64,000 nucleotides of DNA from Dehalococcoidia bacterium. GTDB lineage: Bacteria > Chloroflexota > Dehalococcoidia > UBA2979. This document shows positions 33,206-42,409 of the stretch, one piece after another; within the stretch, counting starts at the first letter, position 1; every line of letters starts with the position of its first letter. Location of the stretch: positions 39,725-103,724 of the forward strand of contig JAQWMB010000012.1 of assembly GCA_029246995.1 (NCBI GenBank). The letters run 5' to 3'. The position numbers and the translations under genes are program-made. The notes beneath the pieces were generated by a model that was given only the letters and a program-made list of their open reading frames with translations, was not told the DNA's origin and did not search any database.

Positions 33206-33240
33206 AAAATTTCTAAAATTATTTTATTTTTAGAAATTTT
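33206..33240 (+). terminator. A/T-rich terminator hairpin after the riboflavin operon
   Basis: AAAATTTCTAAAA at 33206-33218 and TTTTAGAAATTTT at 33228-33240 are exact inverted complements (13 bp) around a 9-base loop. The 3' arm ends in T. It lies 7 bp after the small membrane gene. Confidence 0.6.
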
Positions 33241-33283
33241 CCTTTCAAGTTGCCCGATAAGATTTGAACCCGTATACTTTTGG

Positions 33284-33309
33284 TGCTAATGTGTTAACTC
33301 ACTTTAGCA
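33284..33309. promoter_or_regulatory. Operator-like palindrome upstream of dnaN
   Basis: TGCTAATGTG and CACTTTAGCA flank a 6-base centre. The two arms pair over 6 + 3 bp with one mismatch. It ends 25 bp before the dnaN ATG. The position fits an operator or a 5'-leader hairpin; the binding protein is unknown. Confidence 0.45.
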
Positions 33310-33334
33310 AATAAGTTGTTCATTTGAGGATATT

Positions 33335-34468
33335 ATGAAGTTTACTTGCGAGCAAGATAAATTACAAAAGGCACTTAGCGCTGTATCAAGGGCAATACCA
33401 AATCGTTCTTCTTTACCTATTACTAATCATATACTTCTAGAATCTACTACAGACGCAATTGTTATTTCTGCTACAGACGCAGAAACTCTAGCCATCACAT
33501 ATACTGTTCCTGCAAATGTTGGCGAACAAGGTTCATTAGCATTACCGTCTAGGTTATTAACTGATTTTGTGACTTCTCTACCACCAGATATGATTGATTT
33601 TGGTCAAGAAGATGAATCATATAGAGCGCAATTAAAATGTGCAAAGAACAAGTCATCGATAGAGGGCCTTGATCCTGGTGAATTCCCACCGATTCCCAAA
33701 AATTCTGGATCTACTGAGTATAAATTATCAGCTAAGGTATTTAAAAGTGCACTTGATAAGGTGGTTTTTTCTGCTGCTAGTGATGATTCTAGACCAATTT
33801 TAACGGGGGTTCAATTTGCGATTGCAGATGGCCAAATCATCCTAGCTGCAGCTGATGGTTTTCGGTTATCAGTATGTAAAATTAATATTGATACAAAAGA
33901 TAACGTGCCGTCATTTGTTGTGCCATCAAGGGCATTAGGTGAATTATCTAGACTACTAAACGAATTGGGAGATACTAATTTTAGTATGACTTTAAATGAG
34001 CAAAATACACAAGTTGAATTTGATCTTGGCTATTCAAGAATGGTTGCTCAGTTATTACAGGGCACGTTCCCTAATTATGATCAATTAATTCCTGATGAGT
34101 GGAAAACAAAAATTTCTATTTCTTCTAAAGAACTTATACGTGAAACAAAAATTGCATCGATTTTTGCCAGAGATGGCAGTGGGATTATTCGATTGAGTGC
34201 AAAATCTGCGCCAGATAAATCAGGCAAGTTAGTTATTACTGCGAAGGCCGATGAGCTAGGTACTAATGAGGGAGAAATCGATGCTACTATTGAAGGTGAT
34301 GACTTACAAATTGCATTTAACAGTAGATATTTGATGGATATTTTACAAATTTTAGAAAATGAGGGTTTAATTATTGAGGGTTCTTCTTCTCAGAGCCCAG
34401 GTGTCATTAAATCATCTTCAGATGATAATTTTATACATGTTGTAATGCCAATGTTTGTGCAGTGGTAA
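33335..34468 (+). CDS. dnaN: DNA polymerase III beta clamp
   Basis: 377 residues, typical length, with three clamp domains. Begins MKFTCEQDKLQKALSAVSRAIPNRSSLPITNHILL. The middle has FRLSVCKI and FPNYDQLIP; it ends FIHVVMPMFVQW, matching the conserved C-terminus (usually VMPMRL). Ring-shaped processivity factor for replication. dnaA, recF and gyrB are not next to it, so this is not a standard oriC neighbourhood. Confidence 0.95.
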   Translation: MKFTCEQDKLQKALSAVSRAIPNRSSLPITNHILLESTTDAIVISATDAETLAITYTVPANVGEQGSLALPSRLLTDFVTSLPPDMIDFGQEDESYRAQLKCAKNKSSIEGLDPGEFPPIPKNSGSTEYKLSAKVFKSALDKVVFSAASDDSRPILTGVQFAIADGQIILAAADGFRLSVCKINIDTKDNVPSFVVPSRALGELSRLLNELGDTNFSMTLNEQNTQVEFDLGYSRMVAQLLQGTFPNYDQLIPDEWKTKISISSKELIRETKIASIFARDGSGIIRLSAKSAPDKSGKLVITAKADELGTNEGEIDATIEGDDLQIAFNSRYLMDILQILENEGLIIEGSSSQSPGVIKSSSDDNFIHVVMPMFVQW

Positions 34469-34513
34469 TTTAAAAGGCGGGCTAATTTTTTTTTAATAAA
34501 TTAAGTTGCTCTT

Positions 34514-35962
34514 ATGGATAGAAGAAATTTTTTAAAATCAGCATCGCTTACAAGCTTTGGGTTATTCCTTGACCCTAATGGTATATTTAGGAAATCAACT
34601 AATATAAAATTGCAGGATTCTTTTCAAACTTTAATAAAGCATGAAGGTCCGCATGATCGTCCATCTATTACTAATCAGAAGAACTTAATTTGGGTATGGC
34701 AATTTAGCGAAGATGGTACTAAGTATGCTATTAGAGATCATCTTGCTAAATATAATCTTGGAGTTGTAATGAAAACGCATGATGGCACTGACTGGATGTC
34801 AGAATTTGATCCATCTGTCGATGCTATTGATGGTCCAGAAAAAATCCATGAACTTGCACAATTTTTTGAATCTAGTGGCGTCCCTTTTCACACCTGGTCT
34901 GTTCCCAATGGTATTAATCCATTAAAAGAAGCAGAAATGACTATATTAGCATATGAAGCAGGGCCGCGAAGTATTTTTCTAGATGTTGAGCATACAATAG
35001 GATTTTGGAGAGGCACAAATCAGGCTGCATATGTTTTTGGAGAGAAGCTTAGGAATTTTTCTAGCGACATGAGCATTACGACAAGTATTGATGGACGACC
35101 TTGGAATATCGATGCAATTCCTATTGATGCTTTTGCAGAGTTTAGCGATGTATTAGCACCTCAACTTTATTGGGATACATTTAGTACTTGGGGAAATAGG
35201 TATCATTATAATGACCATGGCTATTTCGTTCCAAATAGTGGAATTTCGCCAAGTTTTATTATACAAAGTGTATTTAAAAAATTAGCTAAGTATAAAATTC
35301 CAATCCAACCTGTTGGAGAAGGAAGTGTCAGTAATACAGCTGAGTGGAGTGAATTTATTCAGTCTGCATTGGCATATAATTCGAAAACTGTTTCTGCATG
35401 GCGATACGGTACTACAAGTACACGTATTATGCATCTCATGTCAGATAGTGATTCTTTGCCTAAATTTTATACAGTTTTGTCTGGAGATTCCCTATATGCC
35501 TTGAGTAGCAAATGGGGCGTTAGCACAAACACTATTCTTAATTGGAACCCTGATTTGAATAATCCTGATGTTTTATCTATTGGTCAAATACTTCGGATTC
35601 CAGATGGGGACTATCCAATGCAAAGAGAAATTAACCACACTATTCAAAATGGAGAAAATCTTTCAATTATTGCAGATAATTGGGGCGTAGATATGCAAAA
35701 TATTATTGACTATAATCAAATTTTAAATCCTAATCAAATATATGTTGGTGATAGTATTAAAATTCCAATTAATGATTATAAAAGCAGAAATGTCTCTTCC
35801 GTTCGGGCAGTTATTTCTAATCAGACACATAAGGTGGTTCCTGGTGATAATCTTTGGGATTTATCACAACGATGGAATGTTTCTATTCAGAAGATAATAG
35901 ATTATAATGGATTATCGAATTCTAATTTAATTAGAATAGGGACAATATTAAAAAAGCCATAG
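34514..35962 (+). CDS. Tat-exported glycosidase-like protein with three LysM domains
   Basis: 482 residues. The N-terminus MDRRNFLKSASLTSFGLFL is a Tat signal (RRxFLK). Residues about 50-310 form a TIM-barrel-like domain with acidic motifs FLDVEHTIGFW and VLAPQLYWDTF, resembling glycoside-hydrolase-like barrels; the exact family is not recognised. Three LysM repeats follow: from about residue 322 (YTVLSGDSLYALSSKWGVS), 375 (HTIQNGENLSIIADNWGVD) and 437 (HKVVPGDNLWDLSQRWNVS). LysM binds GlcNAc polymers such as peptidoglycan or chitin, so an exported wall- or chitin-acting enzyme is likely. Confidence 0.8.
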   Translation: MDRRNFLKSASLTSFGLFLDPNGIFRKSTNIKLQDSFQTLIKHEGPHDRPSITNQKNLIWVWQFSEDGTKYAIRDHLAKYNLGVVMKTHDGTDWMSEFDPSVDAIDGPEKIHELAQFFESSGVPFHTWSVPNGINPLKEAEMTILAYEAGPRSIFLDVEHTIGFWRGTNQAAYVFGEKLRNFSSDMSITTSIDGRPWNIDAIPIDAFAEFSDVLAPQLYWDTFSTWGNRYHYNDHGYFVPNSGISPSFIIQSVFKKLAKYKIPIQPVGEGSVSNTAEWSEFIQSALAYNSKTVSAWRYGTTSTRIMHLMSDSDSLPKFYTVLSGDSLYALSSKWGVSTNTILNWNPDLNNPDVLSIGQILRIPDGDYPMQREINHTIQNGENLSIIADNWGVDMQNIIDYNQILNPNQIYVGDSIKIPINDYKSRNVSSVRAVISNQTHKVVPGDNLWDLSQRWNVSIQKIIDYNGLSNSNLIRIGTILKKP

Positions 35963-35990
35963 ATTCATTTTTATTCAATAGGAGAAAATT

Positions 35991-36755
35991 ATGTGTTTTG
36001 AATTAGATTCTTCACCCCCAATTTACAAGTTACAAGGCGCTTCTGTCAATTTTAAAGATGTCACGCTTACTTCATCTGATACTACAGAGTTTGCTGCATT
36101 TTATGCAGAGAGCGATAAACCTAAAGGACCAGCGATTGTTATCTTACCGGATGTACGCGGCCTTTATAGATTTTATGAAGAATTAGCATTACGATTTGCA
36201 GAGCATGGCTATGATGCCATAGCAATAGATTATTTTGGTAGAACCGCTGGCGTATCTAAAAGAGATGATGATTTTGAATTTATGCAACATGTTGAGCAAA
36301 CAAAAGTCGAGCAAGTGACTAGTGATGTAAGTACAGCTATTAATTATTTAAAAAATCGAGATGATCATGAAAATCGTAGTATATTTACTCTTGGTTTTTG
36401 TTTTGGTGGCAGCTCGTCATGGTTGCAAGCTGCTGGTCAAGAATCACTCAGTGGTGCAATAGGATTTTATGGTCATCCTACTAGAGCAAATAGAGATCAA
36501 ACACCAGGCCCTGTACATTTAGTCGAAAATTTTAAATGTTCAATTTTGGCCTTAATGGGTGGAGCTGACCAGGGCATACCTATTGAAGAAATTAATAAAT
36601 TTGAAAATGCATTAAATAATGCTAAGATCAACAATGAAATTATTATTTATGATGGCGCTCCTCATTCATTTTTTGATAGAAAATTTAAAGAATTTCAAAA
36701 TGAATCAGATGATTCTTGGAGTAGAGTCCTTGCTTTCATTGATAAGAATGCATAA
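35991..36755 (+). CDS. Dienelactone hydrolase family protein
   Basis: 254 residues, alpha/beta-hydrolase fold. ILPDVRGLYRFYEELALRFAEHGYDAIAIDYFGR is the oxyanion and N-terminal region. LGFCFGG carries the nucleophilic Cys in place of Ser, as in dienelactone hydrolases. LMGGADQGIP supplies the acid Asp and APHSFFDR the catalytic His, so the full triad is present. It may open lactones from aromatic breakdown. AGGAG precedes the ATG. The next gene is an LLM oxidoreductase 22 bp downstream. Confidence 0.88.
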   Translation: MCFELDSSPPIYKLQGASVNFKDVTLTSSDTTEFAAFYAESDKPKGPAIVILPDVRGLYRFYEELALRFAEHGYDAIAIDYFGRTAGVSKRDDDFEFMQHVEQTKVEQVTSDVSTAINYLKNRDDHENRSIFTLGFCFGGSSSWLQAAGQESLSGAIGFYGHPTRANRDQTPGPVHLVENFKCSILALMGGADQGIPIEEINKFENALNNAKINNEIIIYDGAPHSFFDRKFKEFQNESDDSWSRVLAFIDKNA

Positions 36756-36777
36756 TTGTTAAATTAGAATTGAGTCT

Positions 36778-37680
36778 ATGATGTTATTTAGTGCATGGCC
36801 TGCATCGGGAAATTGGTCAACCATGGTTAAAGAATGGGAGCATCTTGCTAGTCAAGGTTGGTCTGGACTTTGGTCAATGGATCATTTCATGACGACAACT
36901 GATTCACACAATCACCCTGTTACTGAATCTATGACAGCTCTAGCTGCGTTAGGTGCTATGGTTCCAGATTTAAAAATTGGCACAATGGTAGCTGGCAATA
37001 CATATCGTCATCCAGCAATTTTGGCAAAAATGGCTATTAATATTGACCTTATTACTAAAGGTAGATTTATTTTAGGTATTGGATGTGGGTGGCAAGAAAT
37101 TGAACATCGTAGTTTTGGTATCAATTTTCCAAATGTTTCTGAGCGAGTAAGAATGCTGGATGAATCTGCTAGCATTTTAAGCAAACTATTAAAAGGTGAA
37201 GTAGTGAATTTTTCTGGGAAATATTATGAAATTGATAATGTTAAACTTAATCCTGGCTCAATTCAAAATCCAATACCGTTACTAATTGGTGGTGGAGGAG
37301 AGCAAGTAACTCTTAAAACTGTAGCTAAATATGCAGATGCATGGAATATTTGGGCTAATCCAAAGTTATTTGAAAAAAAATCTAAAGTTTTGGAAAATTA
37401 TTGTGATGCTGTAGGACGGGACAGTGCAAAAATTCATAAAACTGTTGCAATCAATATATTATTTTCTGATGATAAGAATTTTGTTAATCAAGAATCTAAA
37501 AATTCATGGTCTTTAATAGGCGGGAATGAAGATGAGATAACTCAAAAAATTGGAGATTTTCAAGATTTAGGAGTAGATGAAATTATTGTTGCTTCTTATG
37601 ATAAATCTACTTACCAAAGCATAGGCATGGAAGAAATGAATCATTTTTCCGAAAGTATTATTAAATTTTTTAATGGTTAG
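36778..37680 (+). CDS. LLM class flavin-dependent oxidoreductase
   Basis: 300 residues, bacterial-luciferase-like TIM barrel. Seen: GWSGLWSMDHFMTTTD, LKIGTMVAGNTYRHPAILAKMAINIDLITKGRFILGIGCGWQEIEHRSFGI and PIPLLIGGGGEQVTLKTVAKYADAWNIW. These are typical of the F420- or FMNH2-dependent members. The substrate is unknown. It follows the dienelactone hydrolase gene and converges on the M20 peptidase gene with a 4-bp overlap. Confidence 0.88.
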   Translation: MMLFSAWPASGNWSTMVKEWEHLASQGWSGLWSMDHFMTTTDSHNHPVTESMTALAALGAMVPDLKIGTMVAGNTYRHPAILAKMAINIDLITKGRFILGIGCGWQEIEHRSFGINFPNVSERVRMLDESASILSKLLKGEVVNFSGKYYEIDNVKLNPGSIQNPIPLLIGGGGEQVTLKTVAKYADAWNIWANPKLFEKKSKVLENYCDAVGRDSAKIHKTVAINILFSDDKNFVNQESKNSWSLIGGNEDEITQKIGDFQDLGVDEIIVASYDKSTYQSIGMEEMNHFSESIIKFFNG

Positions 37681-38951
37681 TTCTTTTTTGAACATAATTT
37701 TTCTGTAATTTTGTACATTATTTTACATCCATTAATAAAATTTTCTTTTGTGATATATTCATCATGATTATGGAATCCAGATCTTTCTTCCAATGAAAAA
37801 ATAGATGGTATGAAACCATAGGCATTAATCCCAATATTACGTAAAAAGCGGTTATCAGTGCCATAAGCTGAAGTTAAAGGGATAGTGATATTATTGGGAT
37901 AGTCATTGTTAAGCACTTCTTTAATAACATGAATCAACTCAGTGTCCCATTCACATTCCAATATAAGATTATCTTCATTCGTTGAAAGATTTTCAAATAA
38001 AATTGCATCATCATTTACTAAATTCTTTATAGTGTGTATAAATTCATTGCTGTCAATATAATTCGGTAACCTGCAATCTAATATTGCTTCTGCTTTAGCA
38101 GGAATTACATTATGCTTATTGCCCGCATTTAGTCTTGTGATATTTAAAGTCGATTGATTCATTGCCACTAGTTCAGGATCGATCACTTCATTCATTATAT
38201 TATTTAAGTCATCATCTTTACTTTGAAAATTTTCATTATAGTTTTCTTGATGCCATGCGATTATTTTATTTAAAGCGTTTGTGATTTTGGCTGTAGCATT
38301 TGTTCCATGTGGCTGACTACCATGTCCAGGTATACCAAATGCAGTTATTTTTATCCAACAAATTTTTTTCTCTCTATATCCAATTCCAAATAAAGGCTGA
38401 TTATTTATTCTAATATCACTAAAACCATAACCGCCCTCATTTAATGAATATTCAATATCCAGTAATTCAGGATGATTGTCTACTAACCAAGACATACCAT
38501 ACTTTGAACCAATTTCTTCATCAGGCACAATACAAAAAATTAAGTCTCTGTTTAATCTAACTTTATGCCTCTTAATGAGTATGAATGCAATGAATTGCAT
38601 AATAGTACAACTTTTCATATCTATTGCACCTCTGCCATAAATTTTATCCTTGATCATTTCTCCACCAAAAGGATTTTTGGTCCATTTTTCTTTTTCAACT
38701 GGCACAACATCTGAATGACTGCACAACATAAGACCTTTATTTGAATCATTGCCTGTGATTTTTGCATAGAGTATATTTCTATTGGGCGCAGTAGTGAATG
38801 TCTGAAATTCTATTTTTTCTTTAAGTAATAAATTTATAAAAAAATCAGTAGCAAGTTTTTCATTACCTGGTGGATTTGAAGTATCAATCGCAAGATATTC
38901 TTGAAATATGCTTATAGCTTCTCGATTAATGTTATTCCAGTTTATGACCAT
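37677..38951 (-). CDS. M20-family metallopeptidase
   Basis: 424 residues. Zinc hydrolase of the ArgE/DapE/carboxypeptidase G2 group. Seen: LMLCSHSDVVPVEKEKWTKNPFGG (first His and Asp), GRGAIDMKSC (bridging Asp), VPDEEIGSKYGM (Glu general base and ligand), SLNEGGYGF, and a closing HNHDEYI. The dimerisation domain lies between about 190 and 330. Substrate unknown; ArgE-like relatives deacetylate or cleave small N-acyl amino acids or peptides. Monocistronic. Confidence 0.9.
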   Translation of the reverse strand: MVINWNNINREAISIFQEYLAIDTSNPPGNEKLATDFFINLLLKEKIEFQTFTTAPNRNILYAKITGNDSNKGLMLCSHSDVVPVEKEKWTKNPFGGEMIKDKIYGRGAIDMKSCTIMQFIAFILIKRHKVRLNRDLIFCIVPDEEIGSKYGMSWLVDNHPELLDIEYSLNEGGYGFSDIRINNQPLFGIGYREKKICWIKITAFGIPGHGSQPHGTNATAKITNALNKIIAWHQENYNENFQSKDDDLNNIMNEVIDPELVAMNQSTLNITRLNAGNKHNVIPAKAEAILDCRLPNYIDSNEFIHTIKNLVNDDAILFENLSTNEDNLILECEWDTELIHVIKEVLNNDYPNNITIPLTSAYGTDNRFLRNIGINAYGFIPSIFSLEERSGFHNHDEYITKENFINGCKIMYKITEKLCSKKN

Positions 38952-39018
38952 AAATTAATTATACAATAAATCCTTCAAGGATGTTTCATGTAAGGATTAT
39001 CGATGCGAATATGAACAA

Positions 39019-39405
39019 ATGATTATTGCAAATATTAAAAAAATTTGCTGGATTGGACTTGGAGTAATATGCGTTGCTCTCGGTGCTGTAGGAATTTTTG
39101 TTCCTGGTCTCCCTACGACTGTCTTCATTTTAATTGCATTATGGTCATTTGCTAAATCTTCACCTAGGCTATATAACTGGCTCATTAATAATAAATACGT
39201 AGCTGCTGGAGCAAAAAAATATCTTGAAACAGGTAAAATGACTAAAAAAACAAAATACATAATTATTTCTTGTATTACTTTTTTTACCTCGATTGCTGTT
39301 TTTATATTTTTATCAGGATTAATGCTGTTTATAAGAGGCATCATTTTAATTTTAGGCATTATTGGAATTATATATATTCTACATATACCAGTTTTAAGAA
39401 AATAA
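39019..39405 (+). CDS. YbaN/DUF454 family inner-membrane protein
   Basis: 128 residues, about four hydrophobic segments. The DUF454 hallmark ALGAVGIFVPGLPTTVFILIALWSFAKSSPRLYNWL is clear, followed by a Lys-rich loop and two more helices. The family has no settled function. The gene ends 27 bp before the 3' end of the tRNA-Arg gene on the other strand. Confidence 0.85.
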   Translation: MIIANIKKICWIGLGVICVALGAVGIFVPGLPTTVFILIALWSFAKSSPRLYNWLINNKYVAAGAKKYLETGKMTKKTKYIIISCITFFTSIAVFIFLSGLMLFIRGIILILGIIGIIYILHIPVLRK

Positions 39406-39432
39406 TATATTTTGATATAGCATATAGGAAAA

Positions 39433-39508
39433 TGGTACGCTCGGAAGGATTCGAACCTTCGACCTGCGGATTAGAAGTCCGCTGCTCTATCCACTGAGCT
39501 ACGAGCGC
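39433..39508 (-). tRNA. tRNA-Arg (UCU), CCA encoded
   Basis: On the minus strand it starts GCGCTCGTAGCTCAGTGG. Acceptor GCGCTCG pairs with CGAGCGT. The anticodon stem-loop is CGGACTTCTAATCCG (anticodon UCU), the T arm GAAGGTTCGAATCCTTC, discriminator A, and CCA in the DNA. No duplicated tRNA fragment was seen around it. The 39509-39673 gap holds its promoter and the leader of the next gene. Confidence 0.96.
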
Positions 39509-39673
39509 ATGTCTATATTCATAATTAATAAGCTATATGAATATATAATAATTTAACTTTTTTTATGCTTTGCGTCACTGCAATGTTACAAAATCATTAA
39601 AGTTTCAACATAGAGTATTTTTTATTGCTATGGTACATTATTTGAAATAGTAATTAAATTATAGGAAAATTCA

Positions 39674-41209
39674 GTGAACCCAAATAAACCTTTACGCGTT
39701 GCAGTTAAAACTACACCAACAATTTTTGATGTTGAACAACCAGGAGGCTTTGGAGATGATCTAGGTTCTGATTTATTTGGTAGTTTCTATGACCAACTTG
39801 TTGGTCCAAAAACATTTTTTGATGTAAAAAATTATTCACGATACGATTGGCATAATTTAAATAATATTTTATCCGATAAATGGTGGTTTTCTGAGGATAA
39901 ATTATCATGTTATTTCCAGATTAGGAAAAATGTTTTTAGCAAAGATGGCAATGAATTAACCGCCGAGTCAGTATTGTGGGGATGGGAAAGAGCTTTTGGT
40001 CTAAGAGATGTAGGTAAATGGGTTGCAAGACTTGGTTCAGTTCAGGAATTTGAAAATATAGAAATAGTAGATAAGTATTTAATAAAATTTAACCTTACGC
40101 ATCCTAATCCAGCATTACCACGTTTAATGTGTCAAAATGCACCTTCTGTTTATGATATTGAAGCACTTAAAGGTAAGCTGAATGATGATGATCCATGGGG
40201 CACATCAATCATTGGAGCTGAATCATTTGGCTTTGGCCCCTATGTATTAAATGGAGTATCTGAAGATTCAGTTTCAATTAAAGCTCATGAAAATTATTGG
40301 AAACATGATGTTAATATAAAAAATATTGAAATGACTCGCATCGATAATCATGATGATGCAATTGATGCATTAATTAATGGTAAATTTGATATTATGCCTG
40401 GTGTTTTAGATAGTGATTTAAAGAAAATTTCAACCAATAATAATTTGACTGTCAACATGAATGCTATGCATGCTGGTATGTTTCTGCACCTTGATCCAGA
40501 GTTTGCTCCCTTGGATGATATTAAGGTTCGGCAAGCATTAGCACATGCAATTCCAGTTAATGAAATAATTAATGAAATTTATAATAATCAAGTTGAGCGC
40601 TGGCATAGTTTTGTAAAACTAGAGAGCCCTGGTTATGATCATTCAACTTGGCCATATGAATATAATATCGATAAAGCAATTAAGTTATTAAGTGAATCCT
40701 CTGCACCTGATGGATTTGAATCAGATTTCTATGTATTTCCAGGAGATGGTTTTGTTGAATCAGCAGGCATTATCGTTGATGCACTAAGTAAAATTGGCAT
40801 TAAGTTAAATATTTTAGCTAGCGATGATGTTACAGATAGAAATAGACAAATGAGAGAAAATGGTCACGTTGCCCCTATTATGATGCGTGGTAGCACTGAT
40901 GGCAGAGGCATGAGAGTTGCTGAACCAATGTATGCATTTTATCATGATTTTGGTCCTGGTAGGATGCGGTTATTTCCTTTCAGATATAATAATGAGGAAT
41001 TTTTTACTGAATTAAAAAAATTACCTGCGGTAGGCCATGGTAAAAATTGGGAAAATCATGTCAAGAAATTACAAATTATTCATAACAATGATGCTGTCAT
41101 GATTCCGATTTGTAATCAAATTTATAAAATTGCCCATGTGATTGATTTAGAAGGATGTCGACATCTTCCAGACAATAGATTGCCTTTTGGAGATATGCAT
41201 TGGAGATAA
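39674..41209 (+). CDS. Family 5 (oligopeptide/nickel-type) solute-binding protein without signal peptide
   Basis: 511 residues from a GTG with AGGA 7 bp upstream. Seen: LRVAVKTTPTIFDVEQPG, YFQIRKNVFSKDGNELTAESVLWGWERAF, GFGPYVLNGVSEDSVSIKAHENYW, DIKVRQALAHAIPVNEII, all from SBP_bac_5 proteins that bind peptides and similar ligands. The N-terminus MNPNKPLRV starts at the mature domain, with no hydrophobic or Tat leader and no upstream in-frame extension visible. No permease or ATPase gene is next to it. It may be a cytosolic protein or lipid-free relict. Confidence 0.82.
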   Translation: MNPNKPLRVAVKTTPTIFDVEQPGGFGDDLGSDLFGSFYDQLVGPKTFFDVKNYSRYDWHNLNNILSDKWWFSEDKLSCYFQIRKNVFSKDGNELTAESVLWGWERAFGLRDVGKWVARLGSVQEFENIEIVDKYLIKFNLTHPNPALPRLMCQNAPSVYDIEALKGKLNDDDPWGTSIIGAESFGFGPYVLNGVSEDSVSIKAHENYWKHDVNIKNIEMTRIDNHDDAIDALINGKFDIMPGVLDSDLKKISTNNNLTVNMNAMHAGMFLHLDPEFAPLDDIKVRQALAHAIPVNEIINEIYNNQVERWHSFVKLESPGYDHSTWPYEYNIDKAIKLLSESSAPDGFESDFYVFPGDGFVESAGIIVDALSKIGIKLNILASDDVTDRNRQMRENGHVAPIMMRGSTDGRGMRVAEPMYAFYHDFGPGRMRLFPFRYNNEEFFTELKKLPAVGHGKNWENHVKKLQIIHNNDAVMIPICNQIYKIAHVIDLEGCRHLPDNRLPFGDMHWR

Positions 41210-41216
41210 GCATGTT

Positions 41217-42011
41217 CTATCCCTCTTTGATTTCCAATTCATGTCGATAAATTTTAGTCCAATATGGTTCAACAAATTTTTCTACAAATAGCTTATGAGC
41301 AGAGCTATTTCTATATTTATCAAGTGCTTGTCTGTTTTTAAATTCAACAATGAGTCCAAAGCGAGGAGCATCGCTAATTTTTTCATAAGGTAATGGACCA
41401 GTCCCTCTAGGTACATATTTATCTTTGTGAACAATTGACTCGCCACCATCTGTGCCTAGGAATTTTCTACCAAATGATAAATATCCAATATCTGGCATAT
41501 TAGATTTAAATTTCTTTAATGATCTAAACATGCTGTCTACTTCTTTTTCAGGTACTTTTTCATCCATATCCCATAAAACCATATGTAAAATAGATCCAGC
41601 TCCAAAAGCACTATTTTTAGTAAATTGGAATGCCGACTCATGTAAAAAATCAGTTGCTAAATACTTTGACCACATTGTTGCACAAACTTGCCAAGCAAAT
41701 CCAGGTTTTGGATGTGTTGCTTGCGGGTTGTCATGCGCTTCAGAAGTTACATAACTACGATAAGCATCCTCATCTTCAAAATCCATTATAAAAAATGATT
41801 GGTAAGGTGCAGCAATTTTTTCAAAGCCGTTATTTTTTTTAAGGAATGTGCCACTTTGTGATTCTTGTTTATTTTCTTCAGCTAATAAATATCCATATGA
41901 TAATTTTTTCATATGTTGTAAATTTTCTTTTTGCATTCTTTTCATGCCTAATTCAATAAATATTCGATCCGCATCTTCTGTTTCATTCCAAAGCAAGATA
42001 TGAAAAAACAT
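41217..42011 (-). CDS. Tandem alpha/beta-barrel (Dabb/EthD-like) protein
   Basis: 264 residues that appear to contain two ferredoxin-like alpha/beta-barrel halves. Each ends with a similar phrase: FFIMDFEDEDAYRSYVTSEAHD in the first (about 80-105) and LIVEFKNRQALDKYRNSSAHKLFVEKFVEPYW in the second (about 222-253). Such domains often dimerise or act as small enzymes on polyketide-like or aromatic compounds. It is the last gene of a leftward four-gene operon (spacings 14-25 bp). Confidence 0.7.
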   Translation of the reverse strand: MFFHILLWNETEDADRIFIELGMKRMQKENLQHMKKLSYGYLLAEENKQESQSGTFLKKNNGFEKIAAPYQSFFIMDFEDEDAYRSYVTSEAHDNPQATHPKPGFAWQVCATMWSKYLATDFLHESAFQFTKNSAFGAGSILHMVLWDMDEKVPEKEVDSMFRSLKKFKSNMPDIGYLSFGRKFLGTDGGESIVHKDKYVPRGTGPLPYEKISDAPRFGLIVEFKNRQALDKYRNSSAHKLFVEKFVEPYWTKIYRHELEIKEG

Positions 42012-42025
42012 AACTTATCCCTTCG

Positions 42026-42388
42026 CTAAACTTTTCTTCCAGGAGGCACGTATTCTTCCAAAAATTGCCCGGTAAAATCATCGATATCTAATTTGCTAAG
42101 ACTGTTTAATTCGAATAGCTGCACGTTAATAGAATTGATCATGCTATATGCTTCCTCTTTAAGTTGATTTTTCCATTCATCACTTTCGAAAAATGCTTTA
42201 TATTGTAATGCTTGTTCCTTTTTATCTTGAAAAATCCTGATCCAAATGAAATCATTATTTTCAAATTTGTGATCTATTATATGCATATTAAGTTGTTTCA
42301 TTATTGGCATTGATTTCTCTTCAAACCATTTTAAAAAATTATCTTTTTCATTCTCCTTTATATTGTAAGTTCTGAATTCAATTAACAT
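42026..42388 (-). CDS. NIPSNAP-like small protein
   Basis: 120 residues: MLIEFRTYNIKENEKDNFLKWFEEKSMPIMKQL, then FIWIRIFQDKKEQALQYKAFFESDEWKNQL. The edge-strand and EW pattern fits the NIPSNAP/dimeric alpha-beta barrel family. Function unknown. Third gene of the operon with the acyl-CoA-dehydrogenase-like flavoprotein and the hydrolase. Confidence 0.7.
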   Translation of the reverse strand: MLIEFRTYNIKENEKDNFLKWFEEKSMPIMKQLNMHIIDHKFENNDFIWIRIFQDKKEQALQYKAFFESDEWKNQLKEEAYSMINSINVQLFELNSLSKLDIDDFTGQFLEEYVPPGRKV

Positions 42389-42409
42389 TTTTTTAACTCC
42401 TAAAATAAT

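Noticed and set aside
33250-33310. Possible tRNA or tRNA remnant (TTTGAACC and GCCCGAT near an AACTCAC block)
   Set aside because: A T-arm-like phrase is present, but acceptor and anticodon stems do not pair. The region is better explained by the inverted repeat at 33284-33309.
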